Assembly: GCA_963920635.1 (NCBI GenBank)
Contig: OY987299.1
Span: forward strand, 116,313,373 to 116,377,372
Direction of reading: 5' to 3'
DNA from: Pseudeuparius sepicola
Taxonomy: Eukaryota; Arthropoda; Insecta; Coleoptera; Anthribidae
Length of the DNA: 64,000 nucleotides
This document shows, piece after piece, positions 48,037-59,397 of this stretch. The translations under genes were made by a program, and so were the position numbers. The notes under the pieces are model-generated. The model searched no databases, was not told the origin of the DNA, and was given only the letters and a program-made list of their open reading frames with translations. The first letter of the stretch is position 1. The number at the start of each line of letters is the position of its first letter.

Positions 48037-48336
48037 TTGCATTTTCCTTTTGCAAGATATAAGGTGAATTTAAATTCTCCAAAAATTAATTTGGAATATC
48101 TCATCAGTAATGGAGAGTGTTCCATATATGTTAAAACAAAAAAATCGAAAGATATTATTTTCCAGAAAAAATATATGTATAGTGAAAAAATTCTAAAGAA
48201 ATATGTCATTATTTATGAGGATGCTTCGGCAATCACAATATACCTAATTTACTTAAATGGGTCTAAAATAGTTCAAGCTATGACCTACTATAAAAGTTTT
48301 TCGACTGAAAACTTGGCTTTATTGGGTTTTACATAA
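48037..48336 (+). CDS. Weak candidate terminal exon, unknown product
   Basis: It is open for 99 codons and ends in TAA at 48,334-48,336, with no ATG at its start. A pyrimidine-rich run and AAG just before 48,056 could be an acceptor. The translation (NGECSIYVKTKKSKDIIFQK, later ITIYLIYLNGSKI) has alternating hydrophobic and polar residues that suggest beta structure rather than the F/I/K noise of AT-rich DNA. I recognise no family, and chance is a real alternative. Confidence 0.2.
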   Translation: MHFPFARYKVNLNSPKINLEYLISNGECSIYVKTKKSKDIIFQKKYMYSEKILKKYVIIYEDASAITIYLIYLNGSKIVQAMTYYKSFSTENLALLGFT

Positions 48337-48431
48337 GTTATATTTTTCTAATATCACCAAGAACTGGCACCTTCTCCAATATTCTAGCGTTACATTTTTG
48401 AACCGATGCAGGTCTAACTACTAACTTACAT

Positions 48432-48468
48432 CATTGAGTAAAGGAATAAATTATTCCTTTACTCAATG
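48432..48468. mobile_element. 37-bp perfect palindrome with 7-bp direct flanks
   Basis: The arm CATTGAGTAAAGGAATAA (48,432-48,449), one A, then the exact inverse. CTTACAT stands directly outside both ends (48,425-48,431 and 48,469-48,475). It shares ends with the 21-bp insertion at 58,876. It looks like a minimal transposon or the remnant of one after internal deletion. Confidence 0.7.
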
Positions 48469-48475
48469 CTTACAT

Positions 48476-49759
48476 TCTGTAAGTAAGGGCTCGTGAAATT
48501 AAAGTAATAATTTTTTTATATTCGGACAAGGTAAGTGCTTGACTTTTCTCAGTTTAATTTATAACCAATCAATGCTGTTGATTAACACTAGGTATTGAGG
48601 CTAAAATATCATCAGTTTCTACAAACAACTAGCAATCGGTGGAATATACTTGATAACAAGTAAAAAAATCGTTTGGCATCTAAAATCATCAGCTAAAATA
48701 TTACACCTGGTTGGTTCTTTATTGTCTTTAATATATCAGCAAGTCTAGATATCTAATTTGTGCAACTTCAGTTAGGTACTTACGAATTGTGTCGTTTTAT
48801 ACACCTCTTATAGATAAAATCGACTTGTTTCCAATAAAAAAAGTTTTATAAACCAACCAGCATAACGTCCGAATCATCAATACCGATACCTAGTGTTCTC
48901 AGCATTTTCCTCAGCAAAATAGAATGATTCATTTCCGTCATGGATTATTAGAATGAATGGTGAAAATAGTTCAAATCATAAATACTAAAAGCTTGTAAAA
49001 CACGCGGGGCCGCGGGATCAGAAAATCCGATTTGTGACGCCACAAAATAGGTTATGTGTTATGTTTATGTTGTCACCAGCTGACAGGCTTGGCATTGAGG
49101 TGCGGCGTTGCCAAACATGGTGCCATGGCGGTAAATTTAGGGAAAAATAAAATCCAACAGGTAGTTACGTATTTTGAACTTTAAAAATTAATTGCGGCAA
49201 AACGGGGACGAAAAAAAAATTAAAAAAAATACAGCAAGTATATTTCACCCAATACTATCCGATGAGCAAATAAAAAAAAGTGGTGTATTAGTCCATTCCT
49301 GTACCCAGGCGATAAAAACCATTGTCCTGTCTAGCGCGCTTTTGTGCAGCTTCCAAAACATAAAACTGCGCGAAATTTATTCTGGTCGACCATCCAGCTA
49401 GTTCCCGCAGGATATTATGTAGAACGGGAGAGAAATATCAGAGAAAAACGCGTCGAATTACACATAGGCGTCACGAATTCGTAAAAACAAAAACCGAGTT
49501 GACGCAAAATTTTTATACAGTAGAAATTATGTATATGTGTTTGACAACGACCATAGAGTTTACCCATTATATATGAACGTAGCTATTTTTATATTGAGAT
49601 CGGGGCGTGCCCTGGGCACATCGGTCGACTTCCCCCACTTCCTCGCATAGCCATATCAATGTCCAGAGATATACTAATAAGTCCGGGCACTCGGCCTTGT
49701 GTAAACAAACGTTTCCCTCTTGCCCTCTCCCGCTCCCCTCCTCATCGAGCCGATCGATA
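48476..49759. other. Gene-free stretch before the THAP exon
   Basis: AT-rich to about 49,560, then GC-richer toward the candidate promoter. No other feature was recognised. Confidence 0.35.
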
Positions 49760-49869
49760 TCTTATAATATAAGAAAATAAGCTGTACACAGTGTAGCTGA
49801 GAGCGGTTCGTTCGCATTCTACCGGGTGCGTGCAAAATATTACCGACCGACCGTGACTATGTTGTAGTG
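49760..49869 (+). promoter_or_regulatory. Candidate core promoter and 5' leader of the THAP gene
   Basis: A TATA-like run (CTTATAATATAAG) at about 49,760-49,773 lies roughly 100 bp upstream of the ATG, with a GC- and pyrimidine-rich stretch just before it (49,710-49,745). A start near 49,795-49,810 would give a leader of about 65 bases. Inference from motif position only. Confidence 0.35.
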
Positions 49870-50254
49870 ATGCCTAGTAACGCTTTTTACTGCAGTGAGG
49901 ATGGCTGTAAAACCAGTTCAAAAGACTATATTACCTTTTTTTCATTTCTCAAAGACCCTGAAAGGTAAGATTGAGTTTTGAGTTTGAGGTACCTACGTCC
50001 TACATACAAAAATTAAGAACTTTTTATGTGACATTTGAATACTTAGGTATTATTTGAAGAATAATATAGATATAATATTAAAATATTGAAAATTTGAAGG
50101 TGCCAGCAATGGAAGAATGCCTTAGGGGCATATAAACCTATAAGAATTTGCAAGGAATATTTTGATGATCGGTCATTCACTTCGTCCGGAAAACGTTTAG
50201 TAAAAACAGGTGTCCCCTCGGCTGTCCCATTAAGATTATTGCCAGAAGCTTATG
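49870..50254 (+). CDS. THAP-domain protein, first two coding exons (partial)
   Basis: Exon 1 is 49,870-49,964 (ATG to GAAAG, donor GTAAGA). Exon 2 is 50,100-50,254 (acceptor TTTGAAG, donor GTAAGA). The 135-bp intron splits an arginine codon. The joined exons give MPSNAFYCSEDGCKTSSKDY, FFSFLKDPE, QQWKNAL, ICKEYFDDRSF and VPSAVPLRLLPEA, which is the THAP order: C-x4-C, an FxF strand, the invariant W, a third Cys and the AVP box. THAP fingers are C2CH zinc-binding DNA-binding domains of regulators and of P-element-type transposases. Here the fourth ligand is tyrosine where histidine is expected (CKEY for CxxH), a one-base change. No further exon was identified downstream. It may be a host gene with long introns or a decaying transposon-derived copy. 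Confidence 0.65.
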
Positions 50255-51829
50255 GTAAGACGCATGCTTGTGTCTTGTGTAGGTATACGTATGCGTAATA
50301 TTAAAGATCATGATATTCGAATATTATGATCTTTCGTAATATTTTGTTCTCTATTGTTTATGTCAATTTAAATATCAAAATATTTACTACAGGATGAAAA
50401 AGTAGATATGATTAGTGTAACTCTTTGTCGTTAAATATTTATTTGTTATTTATGTTTTTGTCTGCTCTATGTTTTGTTAGGCTTTATTAAAAAGAACGTA
50501 AAACATAAAAAATTGCATTTTTATTCATGTTCCAACCAAAGTCTACAGATATACCTACTAATTATATAGTTAATAGTTAATACCTTGTATTTTAATTTAA
50601 CTGTACCTTCCAAAAACTAACGGTACACTTACCTACACAAATAATGTTGTACCAAAGTCTACAAATAGGTATACTAATATTTGTAGAGTTTGGTAAATAT
50701 TGGAAAGTCAATATGAACCTGCCCCCGTATAACTAGTTTGACGGCGATTTCGTTTAGTCGCCCTCGTAAATGCGAAGCGTGCCAGTTGATGTTGATTTAC
50801 GACCGGTCGCAAAAAATTGTCGGCTTTACCGAGAGATCAAAGGAGTGAGCCGACTTTAGTATTTCTAGACTTTGGTCATATATCCGTCGTATTAGGTTTG
50901 TTCCAGCAGACAGTTTCCAAGGCAATGAAATGACGAAAAAATGGGTCAGAAACAGTCATAGAATTTATATTCAACCAATTACTGGTTTCCGATTTCTGTT
51001 GGAATAGGCCTAGTGTTACCAAACGGAGGGTAATACCAGGATTTTCCGGGAATACTATACTTGCTGTACTTTAGAGTAGAGGTAGCCCTCTCATACGTTT
51101 AAAATGTTTATTTCTTTTTTATTTGCCTTGAAGAATTAAATAAAATACAATTTTGAAAAAATAAAAAGTACAAAATAAAATCAAAAACACAGTTCGTTAT
51201 TGTAGGTACCATCTGAATTGACTAGCCTGTACCATGTGACTACTTTGGAATATCATGACACTTACTAAGACTTCTTTTGGGAAATCCAATAAAATTTTCT
51301 ACGGGAATTTCATCTACGTGTACGTGTGCACCAAGTTTCTTCTAGCTAGAGCTAAAATCAGCAGACCATAACCTACTAACTTGGCAATTATCGAAGCTTT
51401 GAAGAGTGTTATAAATAAGAATTGAACTACCGGCCTTAATTGACGAAGCAATAAAGATTGAAACTGTTTTACAACTTTACACTAGTTGATAGATTTGTAG
51501 GAATATATAAAAGGCAATGATCGCGAACCCCTTCTGCACCTAACGTCGTTTTTGCATAGTCATAAACGATCGTATCTGCGTGCCGCGCTACCGGTAGGCC
51601 GTCAAAACCAATTTGCCGGAGCGCTTTATTGAGGCTAGACGGTTTACAATCGCGTGTGCCGAGTCGCACCTAGACGCTTTTTAAGGTTTATTGCCGCAAT
51701 TGCGACTGAAATAATTGATTGGCAAAGTGTGTACTGAAAGTTTCAGACGGAGCAGTATCTATCTACAATAAGTGCCGCAAGCAGGGCGAACAGATCTTGT
51801 GGCGTCTCATTAAAAATTAGTCGAAATCG
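50255..51829. other. Gene-free stretch downstream of the THAP exons
   Basis: AT-rich with a GC-richer patch at about 50,700-50,850 and another at 51,530-51,680. No continuation exon for the THAP gene was recognised. Confidence 0.35.
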
Positions 51830-52655
51830 CATGACTAAAAACCAACTTCTAAAATTGAAAATAAAAAACTTTTTTAAAATCAAGCTTTTATTATTTAAGC
51901 CTTGTACTAAAACGAATAAAATAAGTTTAGGTTTTCGTTAAGATAATTATTGAATTCCAAATTGCGACAAGTTTTTGCAAATTGAAAAGCTTGTCGCGCA
52001 AAATGTTGATGAAAGTAGGTACCTACCAATTAATTTTATTGGACAGTGATTGGTTGATAAGGAAGTACCTATTTGCCAAAGTACCTATGCATTTTCTTCT
52101 TTACAATTCGCGCGACAAGCTTTTCAATTTGCAAAAACTTGTCGTAATTTGGAATTGAATTATCTTAACGAAAACCTAAAGTTATTTTTTCCGTTTTAGT
52201 ACATGGCTTAAATAAAAGCTTGTTTTTAATAAGTTTTTTCTTATTTTCAATTTTATTTTGTGCTTTTTTAGTTCTTATTCGATTGCCATGTCAGGAGGAT
52301 AGTAAAGAAATTTAGATTTCGTATGAAGTCATTCACCTTATTGTTTTCTACCCGTAGAGCCCTTTCATTTGATATCCATGTTGGGTATCAAATAGGTAAT
52401 CCGCCATCTTGGAGCGGCGGCCATATTGAATTTAGTGTCATGTCACTAACTTTATCGCATTCCACTCTTCAAGCCCTTTCATTTGATACCTATATTAAGG
52501 GGGTTGAAAAGAAAATGTAATCCGCCATCTTGGAGCGGCGGCCATATTGAAAGTATTACAATATTGAGTATTACATATTGTATTGTCACCAGAACTAAAG
52601 GTGTATGCAAAATTTCAGCTCAATCGGATGTCAGGAAGTGGTTCTAATTCAGCTT
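51830..52655 (+). repeat. Composite repeat family, copy 2: palindrome plus 114-bp tandem units
   Basis: The first part (about 51,855-52,255) is a palindrome with arms around AAGCTTGTCGCG, GGTTTTCGTTAAGATAAT and TAAGCCTTGTAC. The second part has two units, period 114 bp, around CCCTTTCATTTGATA (52,360 and 52,474) and ATCCGCCATCTTGGAGCGGC. It ends with GCAAAATTTCAGCTCAATCG and CAGCTTGCAAGATTC phrases, which recur in other insect repeats I have seen. Copy 3 (reverse) is at 58,290-58,610 and a partial copy at 26,225. Confidence 0.7.
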
Positions 52656-54043
52656 GCAAGATTCAACCCACACTATTACAGATGAAGTTAAGCTTCTAAA
52701 AAGGAATAAAAACCCAAGCTCAAAAATCAGGCAAAATCTTCTAGTTATGAAATATTCAAAAAGTTATAGGATTTTGAAGATGTTATCTTCGCTATTCCAG
52801 AAAAAAGCTCAAAAGCTAATCCTGAATTTTCTAATCCGAATTTGAAGTCGAGTGTAATCTATTAAGGTATAATTATTAATATTATAAGGTAATAGGTAGG
52901 TATAAAGATTGCGTCGCCATTACTTGAGTGCAGAAAAATATTAAAATCAGGGTGGGGGATGCACGAGCGAATAGCAAAAATGTGATGTGATTATAACAAA
53001 ACTTATAATTATGGAAAATATTCTTATACCTACATATTTTTTCGGTATTATACTCAATAAGATATTGATTTTGTTCATCATGTCACTTAGGTATTAAAAA
53101 CGCAATATACCGGAGACAATAATTACGGTGGTACTTATATGTTATATTCAAGATACAAAAAAATATTTATTCCAAATTCTGTACACATTTTCTACGGCGC
53201 AATACGTCTGCCAAGTTGTTTTTATTTCTAAAAAGTGTCTGCAGATACTACTCCCAAAAAATGCCAATTTACTTTGATAACTCAATAACAACCCAATTAT
53301 CTTCGTAGCTTTATGAAAAGCAATTTCGTTAGCATCTTTCTGAAGCGCAGTAATCATCAAAAATTCCAATAAAAACCTTTTCCTGCAAGCCCCGAATTTG
53401 TTCATGCTACAAGCACCCGACAATCGCATTAGGGCGCTCCGGCAACACATTAAAATTAAGTGCGCCCGCCCGTTATTGGAAAACTTTTTATAATATCTCG
53501 TCCCGTCAGAAGGAAAAAACGAGTAGCGCTGCAAACGGGCCAATAAACCGTTCTCGCGGCGAGTTTCGATGGGCATTATAAATTCATTAATTCGATTTTC
53601 GACCCGATCCGCGGCCGTATTTCGTTTTTACTTCCGATGAACGTTAATACGGTTCTATGGCAACCAGAGGTACAACTAACAATAGAAGGAAGTTTAAAAA
53701 ATATGATTATTAACCACGTTTTCATGAAGCAATTTAGCAAAATATAAAGAAATATATATATTGTAATGAAAAATGCCTCTAAAGTTGTTCTATCAGCTTT
53801 TAGTGAAGTTATTTGCACTGCTTGCTCACCTACTCAAAGATTTGTTACGGTTCGGTATTTCTCCTTGAATAAAGAATGCCAGGAAGCAGGAAGGAGTCAA
53901 AGCTCTATGTGCATTATAAAATACGTGAGACAGAAATGCCCCTGAGTAGTAACAAAGTTTTGACACCTATATTTTGATATCTGGAACAGTGATAGGTGTC
54001 AGTATGTGGTATTTAGATAACTATCAAGGATTCCTAAACTTAA
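52656..54043. other. Gene-free stretch with a GC-richer island at 53,390-53,640
   Basis: A 142-codon minus-strand frame (53,148-53,576) crosses the island but has no domain, ATG-context or splice support. A 63-codon plus frame at 52,654 follows the repeat's end and is equally unsupported. The island has TTAATTCG and AATTA cores. Confidence 0.35.
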
Positions 54044-55353
54044 AGACATAAATGTGCCTCATAATTTTTTGCCTGTAATGTAGGCATTGATTTCACGAAA
54101 AATGAAGATTTCTACCTCGATTAGTTTGTCGAAGCAACTCAAAGGTGCGCGCCACTGTAAAAAGGGAAACGGCATCTCGCCATATGCAGAGACTATGCCG
54201 GTCGCATTTTTACCGACCCTATACATGTTCAGCGCGTCAATTTGCCGAAGACATGCGTTGCTTCTTTTTACCGACCCTAGCTGATTTCAGCAGTTCGCGC
54301 TGAATATGTGTAGGATTAGTAACCAAATATCTCGCAGCATTTGCCATGTAGGCATTGATTTCACGAAAAATGAAGATTTCTACCTCGATTAGTTTGTCGA
54401 AACAACTCAAAGGTGCGCGCCACTGTAAAAAGGGAAACGGCATCTCGCCATATGCAGAGACTATGCCGGTCGCATTTTTACCGACCCTATACATGTTCAG
54501 CGCGTCAATTTGCCGAAGACATGCGTTGCTTCTTTTTACCGACCCTAGCTGATTTCAGCAGTTCGCGCTGAATATGTGTAGGATTAGTAACCAAATATCT
54601 CGCAGCATTTGCCATGTAGGCATTTCTTTGCAGAAATACTTATAGTTAGCATTGAGGGAATTTTATCATTTTATATTTTAATGCAATATGGAAGATAGAG
54701 ACATAAATGTGCCTCATAATTTTTTGCCTGTAATGTAGGCATTGATTTCACGAAAAATGAAGATTTCTACCTCGATTAGTTTGTCGAAACAACTCAAAGG
54801 TGCGCGCCACTGGAAAAAGGGAAACGGCATCTCGCCATATGCAGAGACTATGCCGGTCGCATTTTTACCGACCCTATACATGTTCAGCGCGTCAATTTGC
54901 CGAAGACATGCCTTGCTTCTTTTTACCGACCCTAGCTGATTTCAGCAGTTCGCGCTGAATATGTGTAGGATTAGTAACCAAATATCTCGCAGCATTTGCC
55001 ATGTAGGCATTGATTTCACGAAAAATGAAGATTTCTACCTCGATTAGTTTGTCGAAACAACTCAAAGGTGCGCGCCACTGTAAAAAGGGAAACGGCATCC
55101 CGCCATATGCAGAGACTATGCCGGTCGCATTTTTACCGACCCTATACATGTTCAGCGCGTCAATTTGCCGAAGACATGCGTTGCTTCTTTTTACCGACCC
55201 TAGCTGATTTCAGCAGTTCGCGCTGAATATGTGTAGGATTAGTAACCAAATATCTCGCAGCATTTGCCATGTAGGCATTTCTTTGCAGAAATACTTATAG
55301 TTAGCATTGAGGGAATTTTATCATTTTATATTTTAATGCAATATGGAAGATAG
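54044..55353 (+). repeat. Higher-order tandem repeat: two 655-bp units, each with two 268-bp subunits
   Basis: AGACATAAATGTGCCTCATA at 54,044 recurs at 54,699. Inside each unit the 268-bp subunit (GTAGGCATTGATTTCACGAA to AGCATTTGCCAT) occurs twice, followed by a 119-bp spacer with the ATTTCTTTGCAGAAATAC hairpin. The copies differ by only a few bases (for example TGGAAAAAG for TGTAAAAAG). Repeated open frames of 65 and 85 codons follow from the repetition and show no selection signature I can see. Confidence 0.9.
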
Positions 55354-56026
55354 GTAAAGTGTGATAAACCAAATGAACCAAACCTTTATTTTACTTGGTT
55401 TTTTTCCCAGACAGAAAATTACCATGTTTTGCACTTAAAGAAATCCTTTTCTTATATTCAGCTACAGCTGTTCTTGATAATATATTAAAAAAATAACTAA
55501 GTACCTACATATAATGCTTAAAGGGTTGTTGCTTTCAAAAACAATGATTTATTAGCAAACTCCAAACATAGGTACTTATAACACAATACACAATATAAAA
55601 GAAAATATAATATGTTAATGGCCTTTTGCGTTTGATACCATATGCTTCGGCAACATTAATCACATGGCTGTGCTCAAAATGTATCAAACAAAATATTAAG
55701 TTGTTATCAATATTACCAAAAAATTAAGCAACAGGTAAAATCATAAAACCGAATTATCTTATTTCATAGAACGGACAAAAAAACTTGAAAATAAAGTCTT
55801 AGATAAAAATTATTTAAATTATTTATTGTGTCCTGATTAACACTGTGGTGTCGGATTTTAAATAAATTAATCGCTAAATGGTTTCGTGAAAATAGGGGGA
55901 ATAAAAAATCGTAGCCGGTCCTGGATTTGCATTTTGAAAATGATAGATTCCGTTGTCGGCTTTTTGAACTTTTCTTTCCTTTATTTTTAATTGTGTTGTA
56001 AAGCTGTCTTTTATTATCGGGGAATG
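55354..56026. other. Gene-free AT-rich stretch
   Basis: No gene or structured element was recognised. The last 8 bases before the next element form its target duplication. Confidence 0.4.
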
Positions 56027-56034
56027 ATCTAAAT

Positions 56035-56611
56035 CAGTGGCGTAGCCAGAAAATTTGTCGGGGGGGGGGGGGCGGGGGGCACCGACTAAAAATACAAAAA
56101 TTTAATGTTTATTTAAAACTTACAATTTAATATTAAGCTTACGTTTTATATTGTACTTTAGACAACTCGTTTAGCACCTCATCAGGCGATACAGGAATTT
56201 CACTGTGAATATTACTTACGGCTTATCTATTAGAGTTGACTGACGTATTAATAAAGACTGCTCACGGTTGTCAAGTCTGACACATTTTTGGCTCACCATG
56301 CGCTTTCCGGACACAAAATACAATACAAAATACATTGTTAGCTATCAGCGCCGTCTGTTTTCCAGGACATGAAGCCATAGCCGTGCGAGAATTCTTATTA
56401 ATACGTCAGTCAACGTTATAAACATTTTTTTATTTTCATTCTGCATACATGACAAAATACTTTCCAGAATTATAGCTTCTTCAGCTTGTTGAACAGATCA
56501 CCCCATAAGTCCAGAGTAGTCTTTATTCTTCTGCATAATGGTCTGTGCATACGATTTTCACGGGCACGTTTGGCGTAACGTTTGGGGCTACGCCCCCTGG
56601 CTACGCCACTG
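56035..56611. mobile_element. hAT-like MITE, 577 bp, 8-bp target duplication
   Basis: CAGTGGCGTAGCCAG at 56,035 is mirrored by CTGGCTACGCCACTG ending at 56,611. ATCTAAAT stands directly outside both ends (56,027-56,034 and 56,612-56,619). CAGTG ends with an 8-bp duplication fit the hAT superfamily. A G-rich run (13 G, then C and 6 G, from 56,060) lies near the left end. It contains a fragment like copy A-C of the TIR family (56,460-56,550). No transposase. Confidence 0.9.
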
Positions 56612-56675
56612 ATCTAAATACAATCAAAGATAATAATATTAAATATATCATGATAATATGATAATATTCAATATA

Positions 56676-56900
56676 TCATGATCTTTGATACAATCCAGTT
56701 CGTCTTAGTGGCCACAGTACGTTTGGCACCAGCACCGTCACCGTGCTCTGAAGCCGTTTACGATCGGTACGCCTTACGTTCGGGCATCTTCGGCAAAATG
56801 ACGCGCTGAACGTGTATAGGATCGGTAAAAATGCGTCCCGCATGAGGGTTAAGCCCAAATTTGCTCTTTCCTGGGGTTCTTTATTCAAAGGGTATTCCAC
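56676..56900 (-). repeat. Fragment related to the 268-bp subunit
   Basis: About 45 bp near 56,790-56,835 (CGGCAAAATGACGCGCTGAA and ATCGGTAAAAATGCG) is the inverse of the GTCGCATTTTTACCGACC to GCGTCAATTTGCCG part of the higher-order repeat. The rest is unrelated. This shows the subunit existed outside the array. Confidence 0.5.
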
Positions 56901-58289
56901 TTACAGTTTTAGATTAATTTGGACACATTTTCCGACACGCAACTATGTTGGCTTGACGTCCACAAAGCCTCATATTTTGTTACTTTTTCATTATTCCCAT
57001 GTAATTCTTCCATTTGTTTTTTTTTTAGAAATTGTCTAGAACTTTGTGATTGATTATCATTTTCTAGGAATATTTTCCCCTAGTTCAGTTTGGTAGGTGT
57101 CCGGAAAGGCACTCATAATATGTGATAATTAATCGGTAGATTTGTAGTTTTAGGCGCAATAATTAGTCAATTTAGTTCGTTTAATATCGCTATTTTCAGC
57201 TGTAAAATGCGGTTATAGGTATAATGGAAAATGGTCTCAATATTCTCGATTACGACAAATTGTCGCACGTATTGAAAACGAGGCCAAGCCAATATTTTCT
57301 TATACCGCATTTGGAAATGCTTTGAATAAACCTCGATTTTCGTTTCTAATACCAGCCGCCCCTCTATTGTCTTTCCACGGCTCTGTGTGGCGCATTCATA
57401 CTCGTACTTGCTATTATCCGAACAGGCGAAGCTCCGAAATTCCATAAATTCGAATTTATGAGCAAGCGGGATGCTTTTGCTTTTGTTTCGTCCCGATTAA
57501 TTGCCGCAATTCGTTTCGGCGCTTTTTCGGCGCTGGGGCTGCTGACAAATTTCGGCGCGCCAGCCGCGGCGGTGAGAAGGGGCGAGCTCCGCGCCGCGCC
57601 CCATTTTTCAGGCACCGCGTTCGCGTTATATATTGGTTCTCCTGGACTGTCATAATTAATACAACTGAATGACCGAAAATATCGCTCACGGCAACAGAAG
57701 TCTGATGAGCACGGGCAGTGATTATAATATTGTATAAGATTCCTTACCAACTGGCAATATACGACTGACAAATAATTCCCGACGCCAGGTGTCGCTTCCA
57801 TTTGCCCTCTATATTAAGAGGATTGGGAATTAACTCGAAGCGCGTACGAAAACTGTACAAAACAACTTTCCATGACTTAGTGCTCCATCGCAGAGTACAG
57901 CTTCCGTCCGTTAGATGGCATCAGCAAAAGACATTCGGCTGAGGCCGATTCTATCTCGTCGAACCTCCTGCCGTAGATTCTTACCACTTTACTGTTATTT
58001 ATTTCAATTGGAAAAATATGCACAATCCGGCAACAAGGTACCAACAACTGGCCGTCTAAACTCGACCTGATTTCCGCGTCATCTCTTATAGAGAGTAGCA
58101 TTACCTGCATTATAATTGGCCAGAACTGTTATACGTGGGGTTTGTGTGCCGATAGTTTGGAATATTTGGACTTAACATTAACGAGAAAAATGGCATTTCT
58201 GAAAATTATATTTATCAGTTTCAATGATTTCAAGTGTTTTACTTTAAATGCGGATTCCTGAAAAACGCCATCGGAAAACTAATTACCGG
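56901..58289. other. Gene-free stretch with a GC-richer island at 57,280-57,660
   Basis: The island is GC-rich enough to be open in several frames on both strands, none with a start, splice or domain signature. No gene. Confidence 0.4.
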
Positions 58290-58610
58290 GATAGACTATA
58301 ATTTTCCTTGTAATTTCTGACCAGCTTGCTAAAATTTTGCACACACTTGTGTTAATGGTGACAATAACCCCCTTGATATGGATATCAGCTGAAAGCGTTT
58401 GACGAGTACAAAACGACAAGGTGAGTGACGTCATACTAAATCCAATATGGCGGATATCGCAAGATGTCGAACTAATTTCTTTACCACCCTCGTGGCATGG
58501 AATACTAAAAAGCACAAAATAAATTGAAAAAAAACCTTTTTAAAAACAAGCTTATATTAAGCCATGTACTAAAACGAACAAAATAAGTTTTTTAAAATCA
58601 AGTTGTAAAC
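58290..58610 (-). repeat. Composite repeat family, copy 3 (reverse)
   Basis: Reversed copy of parts of 51,830-52,655: TTAGTACATGGCTTAATATA, CAATTTATTTTGTGCTTTTT and a diverged unit around ATCCGCCATATTGG. The palindromic half is mostly missing. Confidence 0.6.
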
Positions 58611-58875
58611 CACCATTTTGAACTAAACGATAGAAAATTTAATTTGGAGCAAAAAAGTTGACGTGGACATGGGTCCGGACTGGACCAAAACTATATTAAA
58701 GACCTGTGCATAGCGCTGTTTCAAGCGATCGCCCCTGGCATGCAAATGTGTCTGTTACAACGAATTTAATATCCAAAATAAAATAAAATATTTGTTTGCA
58801 GCAAGCAAGAGTATTTGGTACCTTTTGGTTTGAAATGAAGTCCATGGCTAGTTGTACTGTAAGTAAGCATAAAAC

Positions 58876-58896
58876 CATTGAGTCCTTTACTCAATG
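58876..58896. mobile_element. 21-bp palindrome with 7-bp target duplication
   Basis: CATTGAGT, CCTTT, ACTCAATG, with ATAAAAC on both sides (58,869-58,875 and 58,897-58,903). Copy A at about 15,128 has the same flanks with a single ATAAAAC and no palindrome, so it preserves the unoccupied site. Confidence 0.8.
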
Positions 58897-59087
58897 ATAA
58901 AACGCATTATATTTTTCAGATTCTTCTTTATATGGAGGACTATTGGTTCGCTTTGGAACTATAAAGAAAATGTTCTATTTTCATTCTTCCATACGTTAAA
59001 AAATACTCCTCCAAAATAGTATCTAGGATTTTCGCCTCTTCAGCTGGTTGATCAGATCATCCCATAATTCCAAAATAGTGTTTATTT

Positions 59088-59397
59088 ATTGCCGGAAATT
59101 TTTCGAGCACACGAATTTTCTTAAATGATAAAAAAAATTTCCGGATATTAATTCAAGAACGTGGGATTTGGTAAGAAAATTCCATACCTACACGTAAATT
59201 AAACGAAATTATTATCAAAATTTTTTTGAGTATATGTTACAATGTCACATTATAATAATGACATCTGTCAAAAAATTTCAGCTGTAATCACCTCCTGCTG
59301 AGAATATTTCCAGAAATTTTTTGAGTTGCCATGACAACGAAGCAAAAAACGAGCCTCTGATTGATTAAAAAAGGTATGAATGGAATTTTCTTCTGCA
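59088..59397. mobile_element. Nested insertion of about 310 bp, class unknown
   Basis: Present in copy C only; copies A and B run TTTATT into CTTCTGC without it. It contains GCCGGAAATTTTT and TTTCCGG phrases near its left end. Its ends are not clearly inverted and no duplication longer than a few T/A is visible. Confidence 0.55.

Noticed and set aside
53148..53576. A 142-codon minus-strand frame
   Set aside because: It crosses the border of a GC island, has no recognisable domain, and its composition changes at the border as non-coding DNA would.
54044..55353. CRISPR array
   Set aside because: Units are 268 and 655 bp with no short repeat-spacer alternation, and the genome is eukaryotic.
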